Assembly: GCA_020636675.1 (NCBI GenBank)
Contig: JACJXK010000003.1
Location: 95,117 to 159,116 of the forward strand
Direction: 5' to 3'
Source: Prevotellaceae bacterium
Lineage (GTDB): Bacteria > Bacteroidota > Bacteroidia > Bacteroidales > Paludibacteraceae
DNA: 64,000 nt
Positions 36,050-45,309 of the stretch are shown here, one piece after another. A model generated the notes under the pieces. The model worked only from the letters and a program-made list of their open reading frames with translations, did no database searches and had not been told where the DNA came from. The stretch's first letter is position 1. Every line of letters begins with the position of its first letter. A program made the position numbers and the translations under genes.

Positions 36050-36508
36050 CTATCGTTTCATAGCCCTATCCATCAAACGTTTATCATCCTTTTCCTTCAG
36101 AGACTCACGCTTGTCATAGTCCTTCTTACCCTTAGCCACCGCTATCTCCACCTTAGCCAATCCCTTCTCATTCAAGAACAGTTTGGTAGGCACTATCGTG
36201 AATCCGGTCTCCTTCGTCATTCTTCGGATTTTCTCCAACTCACGTTTTGTCAACAGCAATTTACGGTCGCGACGCGGAGAATGGTTGTTGTACGTTCCAT
36301 AGAAATATTCGGATATATTCATATTTTTCACCCACAGTTCACCATTTACAAAAAAACAGAAAGAGTCTACCAAGCTAGCCTTTCCCTGTCTGATTGTTTT
36401 GATTTCCGTACCCACCAACACGATACCAGCCTGATATTTATCTATCAGCTCATAATCAAAAGTAGCACGTTTATTTCTTATAAGAATGTCATTCTTTATC
36501 TTATCCAT
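36050..36508 (-). CDS. smpB: SsrA-binding protein SmpB
   Basis: Brings tmRNA to stalled ribosomes for trans-translation. 152 residues: KNDILIRNKRATFDYELIDKYQAGIVLVGTEIKTIRQGKASLVDSFC, ELWVKNMNISEYFYGTYNNHSPRRDRKLLL, then a basic C-terminal tail (KGKKDYDKRESLKEKDDKRLMDRAMKR) that mimics the codon-anticodon stem. It lies 23 bp after the Yip1 gene and may share its transcript. Confidence 0.97.
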   Translation of the reverse strand: MDKIKNDILIRNKRATFDYELIDKYQAGIVLVGTEIKTIRQGKASLVDSFCFFVNGELWVKNMNISEYFYGTYNNHSPRRDRKLLLTKRELEKIRRMTKETGFTIVPTKLFLNEKGLAKVEIAVAKGKKDYDKRESLKEKDDKRLMDRAMKR

Positions 36509-36531
36509 AATAAAAAATTTTTAAATGAAAC

Positions 36532-37104
36532 CTAGGACATCATCATCATCATCAGAATCTCCATCACGAAAGGGAAAACATAGATCAATGCGCTGCAGAG
36601 CATGGTGAAACGGCCTTTCTTTCCGTTGTTCTCGGCTTCCGCATCGCCCAAAGACGGGAACACGGCAGCAACTCCCTCCCATATGATATATACTGCATAG
36701 AGATTTATAACATATAGGATGAACAAATCCGGAAGCAATGAGACCACCACCTTTAGCGTCAGCATGACGGAAGAGGCATAAGTTATCATTCTTGCACATG
36801 CCTTATAATTCTTCTCCTCGCCCAGAAACTTAGCTATCAACTCATTCAGCAGAAGAATGGCGAAATAGTAACCTGCGAAATAGGACGAAAAAACGACCAC
36901 ACACTCCTTTAACGTCTGATCGAACGCAAAGTTTTGGGAGTTCAGCCACGAGCCCACAAAAGTGGCGACCACCACAAGAAGCAACAGCGGATAAAAGAAT
37001 CCGTTTTGCATCGTCCTTACATCATTATCCGAAGCCACGATTTCATCCCATGCCTCACGGGGAGAACGCACTAACCTCAGAACAATCTTCAAAATCTCAA
37101 ACAT
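36532..37104 (-). CDS. Yip1-family membrane protein
   Basis: About 190 residues from MFEILKIVLRLVRSPREAWDEI at 37104; a frame reaching 37284 overlaps the opposing PBP promoter and is less likely. RSPREAWDEI before the first helix is the usual Yip1 opening. Hydrophobic helices lie at FFYPLLLLVVVATFVGSWL, ECVVVFSSYFAGYYFAILLL, YASSVMLTLKVVVSLL, LYVINLYAVYIIWEGVA and FTMLCSALIYVFPFVMEIL. Function in bacteria is unknown. Confidence 0.75.
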   Translation of the reverse strand: MFEILKIVLRLVRSPREAWDEIVASDNDVRTMQNGFFYPLLLLVVVATFVGSWLNSQNFAFDQTLKECVVVFSSYFAGYYFAILLLNELIAKFLGEEKNYKACARMITYASSVMLTLKVVVSLLPDLFILYVINLYAVYIIWEGVAAVFPSLGDAEAENNGKKGRFTMLCSALIYVFPFVMEILMMMMMS

Positions 37105-37235
37105 CCGAAAAAATTTTATGACGGGAAGAGTCAACCATCCAAACAGCCAAATCCACATGGCCCTCTTTTCCGCATGCAAAAATACGACATAAATTTCAAC
37201 CACAACAAAAAGAAAAGGATATTTATAATTTAGGT

Positions 37236-37267
37236 TTTGGGAAGAATAAATAAAAAGTATATTTTTG
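37236..37267 (+). promoter_or_regulatory. Bacteroides-type promoter of PBP1A
   Basis: TTTG at 37236-37239 and TATTTTTG at 37260-37267 are separated by 20 bases, an exact match to TTTG-N19-21-TAnnTTTG. The gene starts 25 bases downstream. This is the clearest sigma-ABfr-type promoter in the window. Confidence 0.75.
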
Positions 37268-37292
37268 CTTCCGATTTTAAACATTTCAAATA

Positions 37293-39677
37293 ATGGGCAT
37301 ATTGGGAAAGCTTAGCACAAAGACAAAAATACTTGCGGCGATATGGATTCTGTTCGCATTAGGGATATTGACCGTCTATATCATCTTCGTATTAATTGCA
37401 AACGGCAAAATAGGATACCTACCTCCTATCGAGGAATTGCAGAACCCAAAAAACAAGTTTGCCACCGAGATATACTCCAGCGACATGAAAGTCCTAGGAC
37501 GATATTTCCAAAGTAAAGAGAACCGCGTGTTCGTGCCCTACGACGAGCTATCGCCCAACTTGGTGAACGCCCTCATTGCCACAGAAGACTCACGTTACCG
37601 CGACCATTCAGGAATTGACAGCAGAGCCCTATCCAGAGTCGTCGTCAAGACCGTCATCCTACAACAGAAAAACGCGGGAGGTGGAAGTACCATCACCCAA
37701 CAGCTGGCAAAACAGCTATATTCTCCAAAAGCCGACAACTTCTTCGACAGAGCCATCCAGAAGCCAATAGAATGGGTAATTGCCTCCAAACTGGAAAAAT
37801 ACTACACGAAGAACGAAATCATCTCTATGTATTTCAATAAGTTCGACTTTCTGAACAACGCCGTCGGAATCAAATCGGCGGCAGAGGTATATTTCAGCAC
37901 GTCTCCCGAAAAGTTAAAAATAGAAGAGGCCGCATTGCTTGTCGGCATGTGTAAAAATCCCGCCTACTTCAACCCCGTGAAGAAAGAGAACTACGAACGC
38001 TGTAAAGGTCGTCGTGACGTGGTAATCGGCAAATTACAGGAGATAGGTTATATCACGGAAGCCGAGAGGGATTCCCTTCAGAACTTAGAGATGAAGCTAA
38101 GCTATCAGAAGGTAGACCATAAGTTAGGACTAGCTCCTTACTTCCGCGAGCAACTCAGAAAGATAATGACAGCAAACAAACCCATCCGAAGCAAATATCC
38201 GGACTGGATGGACCAGAAATATTACGAGGACTCCCTGGCTTGGGAGACAAATCCACTATACGGGTGGTGTAACAAGAACAAGAAACCGGACGGCAGCAAT
38301 TACGACCTATATACCGACGGGCTTAAAATCTACACAACCATAGATTCACGCATGCAACAATATGCGGAAGAGGCTGTCAGAGAGTATATGGGCGGATACT
38401 TGCAACCTCTCTTCCTCAAAGAGAAGAGCAATCAGAAATCGAAGAAAGCCCCATTCTCCAACAAATCAACGCAAGCACAGGTCGACTCCATCCTGGTCCG
38501 TTCCATGAGGCAGAGCGACAGATATAAGATTATGAAGCGTAACGGTGCCAACGAGAAAGAGATAAAGGAAGCATTCAACACACCTACATCCATGAAGGTG
38601 TTCTCTTGGGATGGAGGAAGCAAGGATACGACATTATCTCCGATGGATTCCATCCGTTACCTGAAATCGTTCCTACGTTCGGGAATGATGTCCATCGACC
38701 CGTTCAACGGTCACGTGAAGGCCTACGTAGGAGGATTGGACTATAACTTCTTCCAATACGACATGGCTAGCGTAGGAAGAAGGCAGGTGGGTTCGACTAT
38801 CAAGCCGTTCCTTTATGCTCTTGCAATGGAGCAAGGTATGTCACCATGCGACGAGGTTCCGAACGTACAGCCTCAGATACCTACAGTAGACGGCATCTGG
38901 CAACCAAGAAACGTTCCTTATGGAGAAGCGGGAAAGAAAGAAATAGGGAAAATGATTACCGTAAAACGAGGACTACAGACTTCCAACAATTGGATTTCTG
39001 CATACCTGATAAAACAATATGGTCCGGAAAGTTTCGTCAAACTGCTCCACTCTTTCGGTATAAAGAATAAAATAGACCCAGTTCCCGCCCTATGCTTGGG
39101 CATCGCCGACATATCGGTGAGCGAGATGGTGGCAGCCTATACCGCCTTCGCCAATAAGGGAATACAGACAGAGCCTCTTTATGTCACCAGAATAGAAGAC
39201 AACAAAGGAAACGTCATCTCCACCTTCGTTCCTCAAATGAACGAGATATTCAGCGAAGAGACGGCAGAGAAGATGATATCCATGCTGAGTAGTGTCATAG
39301 ACAAAGGTACAGGACTTAGACTCAGAACCAGAAGTTACGATTATCACATAGGCTGGGAAACACCAATTGCCGGAAAGACAGGAACAACACAAAACAACTC
39401 CGACGGATGGTTCATGGGCTTCGTTCCTAATCTGATTACCGGCGTCTGGGTTGGTGGAGAAGACAGGGACATCCACTTCGACAACCTAAGGAACGGACAA
39501 GGATCGGCCACGGCACTGCCGATTTGGGGAAAATACATGAATAAGGTACTTGCCAACGACAGTCTGGGTTATTCGCGCACGGAACCGTTCAACGTCAAGG
39601 ACAAATATGACTGCAAAAAGACGGAAACAGAAAACATCAGTGACGACAATGCGATAGAACAAATTTTATTTGACTAA
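37293..39677 (+). CDS. Class A penicillin-binding protein 1A (glycosyltransferase/transpeptidase)
   Basis: Polymerises and cross-links peptidoglycan at the outer face of the inner membrane. One N-terminal helix (ILAAIWILFALGILTVYIIFVLIA). GT51 motifs: ALIATEDSRYRDHSGID with catalytic Glu, GGGSTITQQLAKQLY, and MYFNKFDFLNNAVGIKSAAEVYF. Transpeptidase motifs: Ser in GSTIKPFLYA (near residue 501), SNN (about 565) and KTGTT (about 695). 794 residues is typical for Bacteroidota. Confidence 0.95.
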   Translation: MGILGKLSTKTKILAAIWILFALGILTVYIIFVLIANGKIGYLPPIEELQNPKNKFATEIYSSDMKVLGRYFQSKENRVFVPYDELSPNLVNALIATEDSRYRDHSGIDSRALSRVVVKTVILQQKNAGGGSTITQQLAKQLYSPKADNFFDRAIQKPIEWVIASKLEKYYTKNEIISMYFNKFDFLNNAVGIKSAAEVYFSTSPEKLKIEEAALLVGMCKNPAYFNPVKKENYERCKGRRDVVIGKLQEIGYITEAERDSLQNLEMKLSYQKVDHKLGLAPYFREQLRKIMTANKPIRSKYPDWMDQKYYEDSLAWETNPLYGWCNKNKKPDGSNYDLYTDGLKIYTTIDSRMQQYAEEAVREYMGGYLQPLFLKEKSNQKSKKAPFSNKSTQAQVDSILVRSMRQSDRYKIMKRNGANEKEIKEAFNTPTSMKVFSWDGGSKDTTLSPMDSIRYLKSFLRSGMMSIDPFNGHVKAYVGGLDYNFFQYDMASVGRRQVGSTIKPFLYALAMEQGMSPCDEVPNVQPQIPTVDGIWQPRNVPYGEAGKKEIGKMITVKRGLQTSNNWISAYLIKQYGPESFVKLLHSFGIKNKIDPVPALCLGIADISVSEMVAAYTAFANKGIQTEPLYVTRIEDNKGNVISTFVPQMNEIFSEETAEKMISMLSSVIDKGTGLRLRTRSYDYHIGWETPIAGKTGTTQNNSDGWFMGFVPNLITGVWVGGEDRDIHFDNLRNGQGSATALPIWGKYMNKVLANDSLGYSRTEPFNVKDKYDCKKTETENISDDNAIEQILFD

Positions 39678-39801
39678 TCGCAATACAAAAAATATTGTCG
39701 CCACATACTTAAAAAGATAATGTAACGTTGTCTTTCAATATAGTAGACAAAAAAAATAACAACGCAGTTGTTTTCACACAATAATAGAATAAGAATATAT
39801 C

Positions 39802-41073
39802 ATGGATATATTTAAAAGAATACAAAACAGTCCGGGAGTTCTTGGCCAATGGAGCAAACAAGGACACGGCTATTTCATGTTTCCGAAATTGGAGGGTGAA
39901 ATAGGTCCGAAAATGAAGTTCAGAGGTAGAGATGTCCTCAATTGGAGCATCAATAACTATTTTGGGCTCGCCAGCAACGAAGAGATAAAGAATTTTGATG
40001 TGGAAGCCACTAAAAAATACGGATTCTCCAATCCGATGGGTTCCCGTCTGATGACAGGACAAACCACGCTTCATGAACAGCTGGAAAGCGAATTGGCGGA
40101 TTTTCTTCGAAAGGAGGATGCATTCGTACTCAACTCCTTCTATCAGGGAATGGTTTCCATCATAGACTGCCTATGTGGGAAAGACGATGTCATACTATAC
40201 AATGCTGACATACACGCCAGCATACATGACGGCATCCGCATGCACACGACCAAAAGGTTCATATTTCAGCAAAACAATATGGACAACATCGAGAACCAGA
40301 TAAAAAAAGCCTGCGAATATGCCAAAGAGCACGAAGGTGGCGTTCTTCTTGTCACAGAAGGCGTGATAGGCATATCCGGAAGATTGGCTCCTCTCGATAA
40401 AATCGTGGCGCTAAAAGAGAAATACGACTTCAGAATATTAGTGGAAGATGCCCACGGATTCGGAACTATGGGGTCTCACGGCATGGGTGCCGCCGAACAT
40501 CTTGGCGTTCAGGACAAGATAGACCTGCAGGTGGGTACATTCGGAAAGGCATTAGGACTGACGGGCGGTTTCGTCGCAGGAAAGGAGTCTGTGATTAACT
40601 ACCTTCGCTACAACATGCGCTCGCAGACATTCTCGGAAGCGTTGCCTTTGGCCTTTGTGGCAAGTGCCATCAATAGGCTGAACTATCTCAAAGAGAACCC
40701 CGGCCTCAGAAAAAAACTATGGGACGTGGTGACTCCTCTTCAAAAAGGCTTAAGGAAAGCAGGACTAGACATCGGTGAGACGGAATCTCCGGTAACTCCC
40801 GTCTACATCTCCGTGAGAAATATGCAGGAGGCCGTACACATGATGGTAGACCTGCGTGAGAGCTACAATATATTCTGTGTACACATCATCTACCCTTACA
40901 TACAGCAAGGCAAGGTAATGATAAGGCTCATTCCTACCATACTGCACACGCAGGAAGATGTGGAATATACCATTGAAGCCCTCGCCAGCATCACTAAAAA
41001 CATAAAGGCCGGCAAATACATAGATGACAAACCGATAAAAGACGATACGGAAGATGACAACAACGCAGAATAA
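39802..41073 (+). CDS. Alpha-oxoamine synthase family PLP enzyme (KBL/BioF/SPT-like)
   Basis: Condenses an amino acid with an acyl-CoA. 423 residues: LNWSINNYFGLASN, NPMGSRLMTGQTTLHEQLESELADF, DIHASIHDGIRMH, LVEDAHGFGTMGSHGMGAAEHLG with the PLP-contact Asp-Ala-His, and VGTFGKALGLTGGFVAG with the PLP Lys. Members include serine palmitoyltransferase, KAO (BioF) and 2-amino-3-ketobutyrate ligase. No biotin or threonine-catabolism genes are near, so a lipid-related role is possible but unproven. Its last 20 bp overlap the deaminase gene. Confidence 0.85.
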   Translation: MDIFKRIQNSPGVLGQWSKQGHGYFMFPKLEGEIGPKMKFRGRDVLNWSINNYFGLASNEEIKNFDVEATKKYGFSNPMGSRLMTGQTTLHEQLESELADFLRKEDAFVLNSFYQGMVSIIDCLCGKDDVILYNADIHASIHDGIRMHTTKRFIFQQNNMDNIENQIKKACEYAKEHEGGVLLVTEGVIGISGRLAPLDKIVALKEKYDFRILVEDAHGFGTMGSHGMGAAEHLGVQDKIDLQVGTFGKALGLTGGFVAGKESVINYLRYNMRSQTFSEALPLAFVASAINRLNYLKENPGLRKKLWDVVTPLQKGLRKAGLDIGETESPVTPVYISVRNMQEAVHMMVDLRESYNIFCVHIIYPYIQQGKVMIRLIPTILHTQEDVEYTIEALASITKNIKAGKYIDDKPIKDDTEDDNNAE

Positions 41074-41539
41074 GAAAGAGGCGGAATATATGCGATTGGC
41101 CATCGAATTGTCCAAGAAGAGCATAGAAGAAGGTGGCGGTCCTTTCGGTGCCGTCATTGTGAAAGATGGAGTGATTGTCGCAGCTGCCGCCAACCGGGTA
41201 ACACGGCACAACGACCCAACAGCCCACGCAGAGGTAATGGCCATACGAGAGGCTTGTCAAAAGCTAGGTACGTTCGACCTCTCCGGATGCGAACTATACG
41301 CTTCTTGCGAACCATGTCCCATGTGCCTCGCCGCCATGTATTGGGCCCACATAGACCATTATTTCTATGCCAACGACAAAGACGACGCCGCAAAAATAGG
41401 CTTCGACGACGCATTCATATATAAAGAAATGGATAAGCCACAAGAAAAACGGGATATGCCACGTACCCAGATATTGAGAGACGAGGCCTTAGAAGCCTTC
41501 CGATCATGGGAAGAGAAAACGGACAAGACAGAATATTAA
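41054..41539 (+). CDS. Nucleoside/guanine deaminase of the cytidine deaminase superfamily
   Basis: 161 residues. Zinc site: THAEVMAIREAC-type HAE (here PTAHAEVMAIREAC) and PCPMCLAAMYWAHI (PCxxC). The tail IDHYFYANDKDDAAKIGFDDAFIYKEM matches bacterial guanine deaminases (GuaD), which convert guanine to xanthine; tRNA adenosine deaminase is less likely because its RNA-binding features are missing. It overlaps the PLP enzyme gene by 20 bp, implying translational coupling. Confidence 0.85.
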   Translation: MTTTQNKKEAEYMRLAIELSKKSIEEGGGPFGAVIVKDGVIVAAAANRVTRHNDPTAHAEVMAIREACQKLGTFDLSGCELYASCEPCPMCLAAMYWAHIDHYFYANDKDDAAKIGFDDAFIYKEMDKPQEKRDMPRTQILRDEALEAFRSWEEKTDKTEY

Positions 41540-41560
41540 TCTGCCGCTCGGATATACGAA

Positions 41561-41592
41561 AAAAAACACCTGACATAAATCAGGTGTTTTTT
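41561..41592 (+). terminator. Terminator of the PLP enzyme / deaminase pair
   Basis: AAAAAACACCTGA and TCAGGTGTTTTTT form a 13-bp stem with a six-base loop and a T tail. The opposing DUF4301 gene ends 30 bp on and may use it too. Confidence 0.9.
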
Positions 41593-41621
41593 TATGCTAT
41601 CCAAGCGCGACAAATCTACCT

Positions 41622-43145
41622 TCATCTACCTTGGTGTTCCTTTCTTAGCAAATCATTAACTACCTTCACCGGATTGAACGTTTCGATAGGTACTTCCACA
41701 AAGATGGTATTCCAATCGGACATGGCACCGTTCCATAGTCCGGGAAGCTCCAACGCCTTCAGTTCCTTTCCGTCCTTAGACTTGAGAGAGATGAATCCAG
41801 TATTCTCATCCACAAATCGTCTCAAATCATATTTCTCACCCTTATAGTTTCTGACGGCACATACCAAATCGACAGGATTAAAGAAAGCCGACTTCTTCAT
41901 GATAACACGTTGATCCTCGTCATCCTTATCAAACTGCGAACTCTCCAAAATCTGGAGGGAACGAGTACCATCCTGATTTTGGCACAAGAACGGACCACCA
42001 CCAGGCTCACCTTCATTCTTCACCATACCACAGACACGCAACGGCCTGTTCAACTTACGCTTCAAATATGTGATTTTCTCCTCGCGCGAATAACTGTCCA
42101 AATTGTCATTGAAGATGAACAGCTTCGACTTACAGAATGCCAGCATCTCCGACAACAGGTCAACAGACGGACTACCCTCTTCCAACATGCGCTGATAATC
42201 AAAAATCTGCCTCTGTAACGCCACCAACATACCTGCCAGCAACGTTTTATACTCTACCGTAGGTTGATTATAAGAATCAGGGACTACATTGTCTATATTC
42301 TTTATGAAAATGACGTCAGCGTCAATCTCGTTAAGATTTTCAATCAGAGCACCATGGCCGCCAGGACGGAACACCAACAATCCATTTTTGCGGAACAGAT
42401 GATTGTCCTTATCCACTGCCACCGTATCTGTCGAGGACTTCTGGACAGAGAACGAGACATCAAACTTAGCTCTGTACGTATAGGCATATTCGTCCAGCTT
42501 CATTTGACACATCCTCCGGAAATGCTCCATGTGTTCAAGAGAAACCGTAAAGTGTAGATTAACCTTGCCTTCTCCATTTTTGGCATATAGAGCACCCTCC
42601 ACCATGTGTTCTTCTACTGGGGTACGTAAGCTGTTCTGATATTTATGGAAAAGCAACAGACCTTTCGGTAATAATCCGTAGTTCAGACCCTTTTCATCCA
42701 GAAGATTGGCTACCACAGCCTTGTATCGGCCCTCTTTCTTTAGTTCTAATACGCCCTTTCCCTCTCTCTCCTTACATTTGTCGTCCAACGTATCGAAGAA
42801 AGCAAACCGTTCTATCTCCTCAAAAAATTTCAGATCGGACTCACGGAACAAAACACCGTCATTAAGTTCCAAAAATTCGAACAGACTCTTGAACATCCTA
42901 CTGGCAGCTCCAGATGCAGGAACAAACTTCACTATATTGACGTCTCCGTTTAAGTATTTGGACCATTTATCCATATAAAAAGACTTGTCGGACTCCTCTA
43001 TATGAACAATTCCATCTCCTATTATAGCGGGACGATAAACTTTCAAAAATGGAAACCCTTCTCGGAAACGCTTCAACTGCTCTTCCAACCTTTCCTCACT
43101 TATACCCTTTCGGGCCAGACATTCCGAATCTTCCTTTGTCAACAT
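41622..43145 (-). CDS. DUF4301 protein, nucleotide-sugar pyrophosphorylase-like
   Basis: 507 residues. DUF4301 is a Bacteroidota family. VKFVPASGAASRMFKSLFEFL resembles a nucleotide-binding loop, and LVFRPGGHGALIENLNEIDADVIFIKNIDNVVPD is close to the sugar-phosphate and UTP contact blocks of UDP-sugar pyrophosphorylases. The reaction is not known to me. The gene is monocistronic. The 258-bp gap upstream shows no feature beyond AT-rich DNA. Confidence 0.75.
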   Translation of the reverse strand: MLTKEDSECLARKGISEERLEEQLKRFREGFPFLKVYRPAIIGDGIVHIEESDKSFYMDKWSKYLNGDVNIVKFVPASGAASRMFKSLFEFLELNDGVLFRESDLKFFEEIERFAFFDTLDDKCKEREGKGVLELKKEGRYKAVVANLLDEKGLNYGLLPKGLLLFHKYQNSLRTPVEEHMVEGALYAKNGEGKVNLHFTVSLEHMEHFRRMCQMKLDEYAYTYRAKFDVSFSVQKSSTDTVAVDKDNHLFRKNGLLVFRPGGHGALIENLNEIDADVIFIKNIDNVVPDSYNQPTVEYKTLLAGMLVALQRQIFDYQRMLEEGSPSVDLLSEMLAFCKSKLFIFNDNLDSYSREEKITYLKRKLNRPLRVCGMVKNEGEPGGGPFLCQNQDGTRSLQILESSQFDKDDEDQRVIMKKSAFFNPVDLVCAVRNYKGEKYDLRRFVDENTGFISLKSKDGKELKALELPGLWNGAMSDWNTIFVEVPIETFNPVKVVNDLLRKEHQGR

Positions 43146-43403
43146 AGATATTAATTTTTGAGTTAAAAGTTATTGAATAACAACCACTATTTCATCACCA
43201 AAACACAAGCACAGAAGTAAAGTTTAACCAAGCAATCGATATAAAAGAAAACTTTCCGCTTTCTCTGTCATCAAGCTGTTTTAGCATGGCTAATATAACA
43301 CTAAAAATCGGCTTTCCATCCCTATTACATGAAAAAAAGAGAGACTCCGTTTCTTTTTTTTGCGTATAATTGTACTTCATTTCAAAAATAAAATCGACAT
43401 AAG

Positions 43404-44327
43404 ATGGCCGTACCGAAAAAGAGATACAACGATTACTCTTCCTATCTAAAAAACATTTTTCCGGAAAAAGTTCAGAAGATTTCCATCAATGCAGGATTCT
43501 CCTGTCCGAACAGAGACGGGAAGGTAGGCACCGGAGGCTGCACTTACTGCAATAACCAGACTTTCAATCCGGAGTATTGTCAACCGGACAAAAGTATAGC
43601 ACAGCAGTTGAAAGAGGGCATGGACTTCTTCAAGAAATATGAAGGGCAGAAATATCTGGCCTATTTTCAGGCCTACACCAATACATACGGCGATTTAGAA
43701 TCATTGAAGGCAAAATACGAAGAGGCGCTCTCCTGCCCCTCCGTTCTGGGCATAGTCATCGGGACTCGTCCGGACTGTGTCGACGACTCGCTGCTGGACT
43801 ACCTGGGAAGGCTTTCCAAAAGCCACTACGTCATGATTGAGTATGGTGTGGAATCGACCCTTGATAGGACACTGGAACTCATAAACAGAGGCCATAACTA
43901 CAAGACGGCGGCGGATGCCATACTGAAGAGTGCGGAAAGAGGCATAGACACCTGTGCGCACCTCATTCTCGGACTACCACAGGAGAGCAGGGATGAGATT
44001 CTGGATCATGCCTCAAAAATCTCCAAACTTCCTCTTACCACCATAAAACTGCATCAACTACAGATTATCAGAGGGACGAAGATGGCGCAGCAATATAGGA
44101 GCAATCCAGAATGGTTCCATATCTACACGGCAGGCGAGTACATCGACATGGCGATAGACTTCACAGAAAGACTCAACCCCGACTTTGTGATTGAGAGGTT
44201 CGTCTCCCAATCTCCAAAAGAGCTCCGGATAGAGCCTAATTGGGGACTGAAAAACTACGAATTCACCGCCAAGTTGGAGAAACGGATGACCGAAAGAAAT
44301 AGTTTTCAAGGAAAAGCATGGCAATGA
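43404..44327 (+). CDS. TIGR01212-family radical SAM protein (YhcC-like)
   Basis: 307 residues. The 4Fe-4S site is in AGFSCPNRDGKVGTGGCTYCNNQTFNP, with Cys spacing longer than the canonical CxxxCxxC, as is normal for this family. YFQAYTNTYGDLESLKAKYEEAL, IGTRPDCVDDSLLDYL and YGVESTLDRTLELINRGH continue the barrel. The target is unknown; tRNA or rRNA modification has been suggested for relatives. Confidence 0.88.
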   Translation: MAVPKKRYNDYSSYLKNIFPEKVQKISINAGFSCPNRDGKVGTGGCTYCNNQTFNPEYCQPDKSIAQQLKEGMDFFKKYEGQKYLAYFQAYTNTYGDLESLKAKYEEALSCPSVLGIVIGTRPDCVDDSLLDYLGRLSKSHYVMIEYGVESTLDRTLELINRGHNYKTAADAILKSAERGIDTCAHLILGLPQESRDEILDHASKISKLPLTTIKLHQLQIIRGTKMAQQYRSNPEWFHIYTAGEYIDMAIDFTERLNPDFVIERFVSQSPKELRIEPNWGLKNYEFTAKLEKRMTERNSFQGKAWQ

Positions 44328-44453
44328 GGAATTTTCATGCTAAACATCTAGTTAAAAAAACGCAGTACATCTCCCATATTCCAACCATGAAAAGTTTTTT
44401 CTGTTTTAATGAAATTTTTCGCATTTCTTCTCCATCAAATAAAAAATGATTTC

Positions 44454-44461
44454 TATATTTG
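44454..44461 (+). promoter_or_regulatory. Probable -7 element of the tRNA-Gly gene
   Basis: TATATTTG matches TAnnTTTG, 16 bases before the mature tRNA 5' end. Confidence 0.6.
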
Positions 44462-44477
44462 CAGTCGAAAAACGATT

Positions 44478-44550
44478 GCGAAAGTAGCTCAGTTGGTAGA
44501 GCACGACCTTCCCAAGGTCGGGGTCGCGGGTTCGAGCCCCGTTTTTCGCT
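44478..44550 (+). tRNA. tRNA-Gly (anticodon CCC)
   Basis: A complete cloverleaf: acceptor GCGAAAG paired with TTTTCGC, D arm with AGCTCAGTTGGTAGAGC, anticodon stem CGACC/GGTCG around loop TTCCCAA (CCC at 34-36), T arm GCGGG-TTCGAGC-CCCGT with one G-T pair, discriminator T. CCA is not encoded. Confidence 0.95.
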
Positions 44551-44551
44551 C

Positions 44552-44588
44552 AAAAAAAAGAGACTATTTTTGATAGCCTCTTTTTTTA
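44552..44588 (+). terminator. Terminator behind tRNA-Gly
   Basis: AAAAAAAGAGACTAT and GATAGCCTCTTTTTTT form an imperfect long stem around TTTT, directly after the tRNA and ending in a T run. Confidence 0.8.
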
Positions 44589-44642
44589 TTTTTCATTCGC
44601 CTCTTTTCCCCGATAGAGAAAAGACCCGTTTCCCCGACGCCG

Positions 44643-45176
44643 TCATTTATGGCCTATCTGCTTAAAGAAGTCCCAAATCACTATTCCTGTCGTAACAGAC
44701 ACGTTCAGCGAGTGCTTGGTGCCATATTGCGGCAACTCGATACAAGCATCGCTCATATCCACCACATCCTGCTGCACACCCTTCACCTCATTGCCCATGA
44801 TCACTGCATATTTTTTACCGGTCTCCAGCTTCAACGTAGGCAACATCACGCTACCCTCCACCTGCTCTACCGAGTAGACATAATAGCCTTCGGCCTTCAG
44901 AGCGGACACCGCATCCTGCGTGCGTTCAAAATATTTCCAGTTGACAGAAAACTCGGCGCCAAGAGCCGTCTTGTGTATCTCCGCATTTGGAGGAACGGAG
45001 GTAATGCCACAGAGATAGATGGACTGTACAAGAAAAGCATCGGAGGTTCTGAATACGGAACCCACATTATGAAGGCTCCTCACATTATCCAACACCACCA
45101 CCAATGGCATCTTATCCACCTCCTTAAACTCTTCCGTCGAGATTCGATTCAACTCCTGTATTCCTAATTTTCGCAT
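44643..45176 (-). CDS. TrmH/SpoU-family RNA 2'-O-methyltransferase
   Basis: 177 residues from MRKLGIQELNRISTEEFK at 45176; 36 extra upstream codons (Cys-rich) are rejected. SPOUT motifs: VVLDNVRSLHNVGSVFRTSDAF (motif 1), AVIMGNEVKGVQQDVV (motif 2) and CIELPQYGTKHSLNVSVTTGIVIWDF (motif 3, knotted SAM site). Methylates a ribose in tRNA or rRNA; which one cannot be told. Confidence 0.9.
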   Translation of the reverse strand: MRKLGIQELNRISTEEFKEVDKMPLVVVLDNVRSLHNVGSVFRTSDAFLVQSIYLCGITSVPPNAEIHKTALGAEFSVNWKYFERTQDAVSALKAEGYYVYSVEQVEGSVMLPTLKLETGKKYAVIMGNEVKGVQQDVVDMSDACIELPQYGTKHSLNVSVTTGIVIWDFFKQIGHK

Positions 45177-45309
45177 ATTTTCTAAAATGAGCTTAAACTC
45201 CGTAAAGTTACGGACTTTCGGAGAAAGAGACAAAAGATATACTTCCAAAAAGAAGACGCAGCACCAACAAGGACACGGCGTCATGTATGAAGTATTCAGA
45301 ACTACCCAA

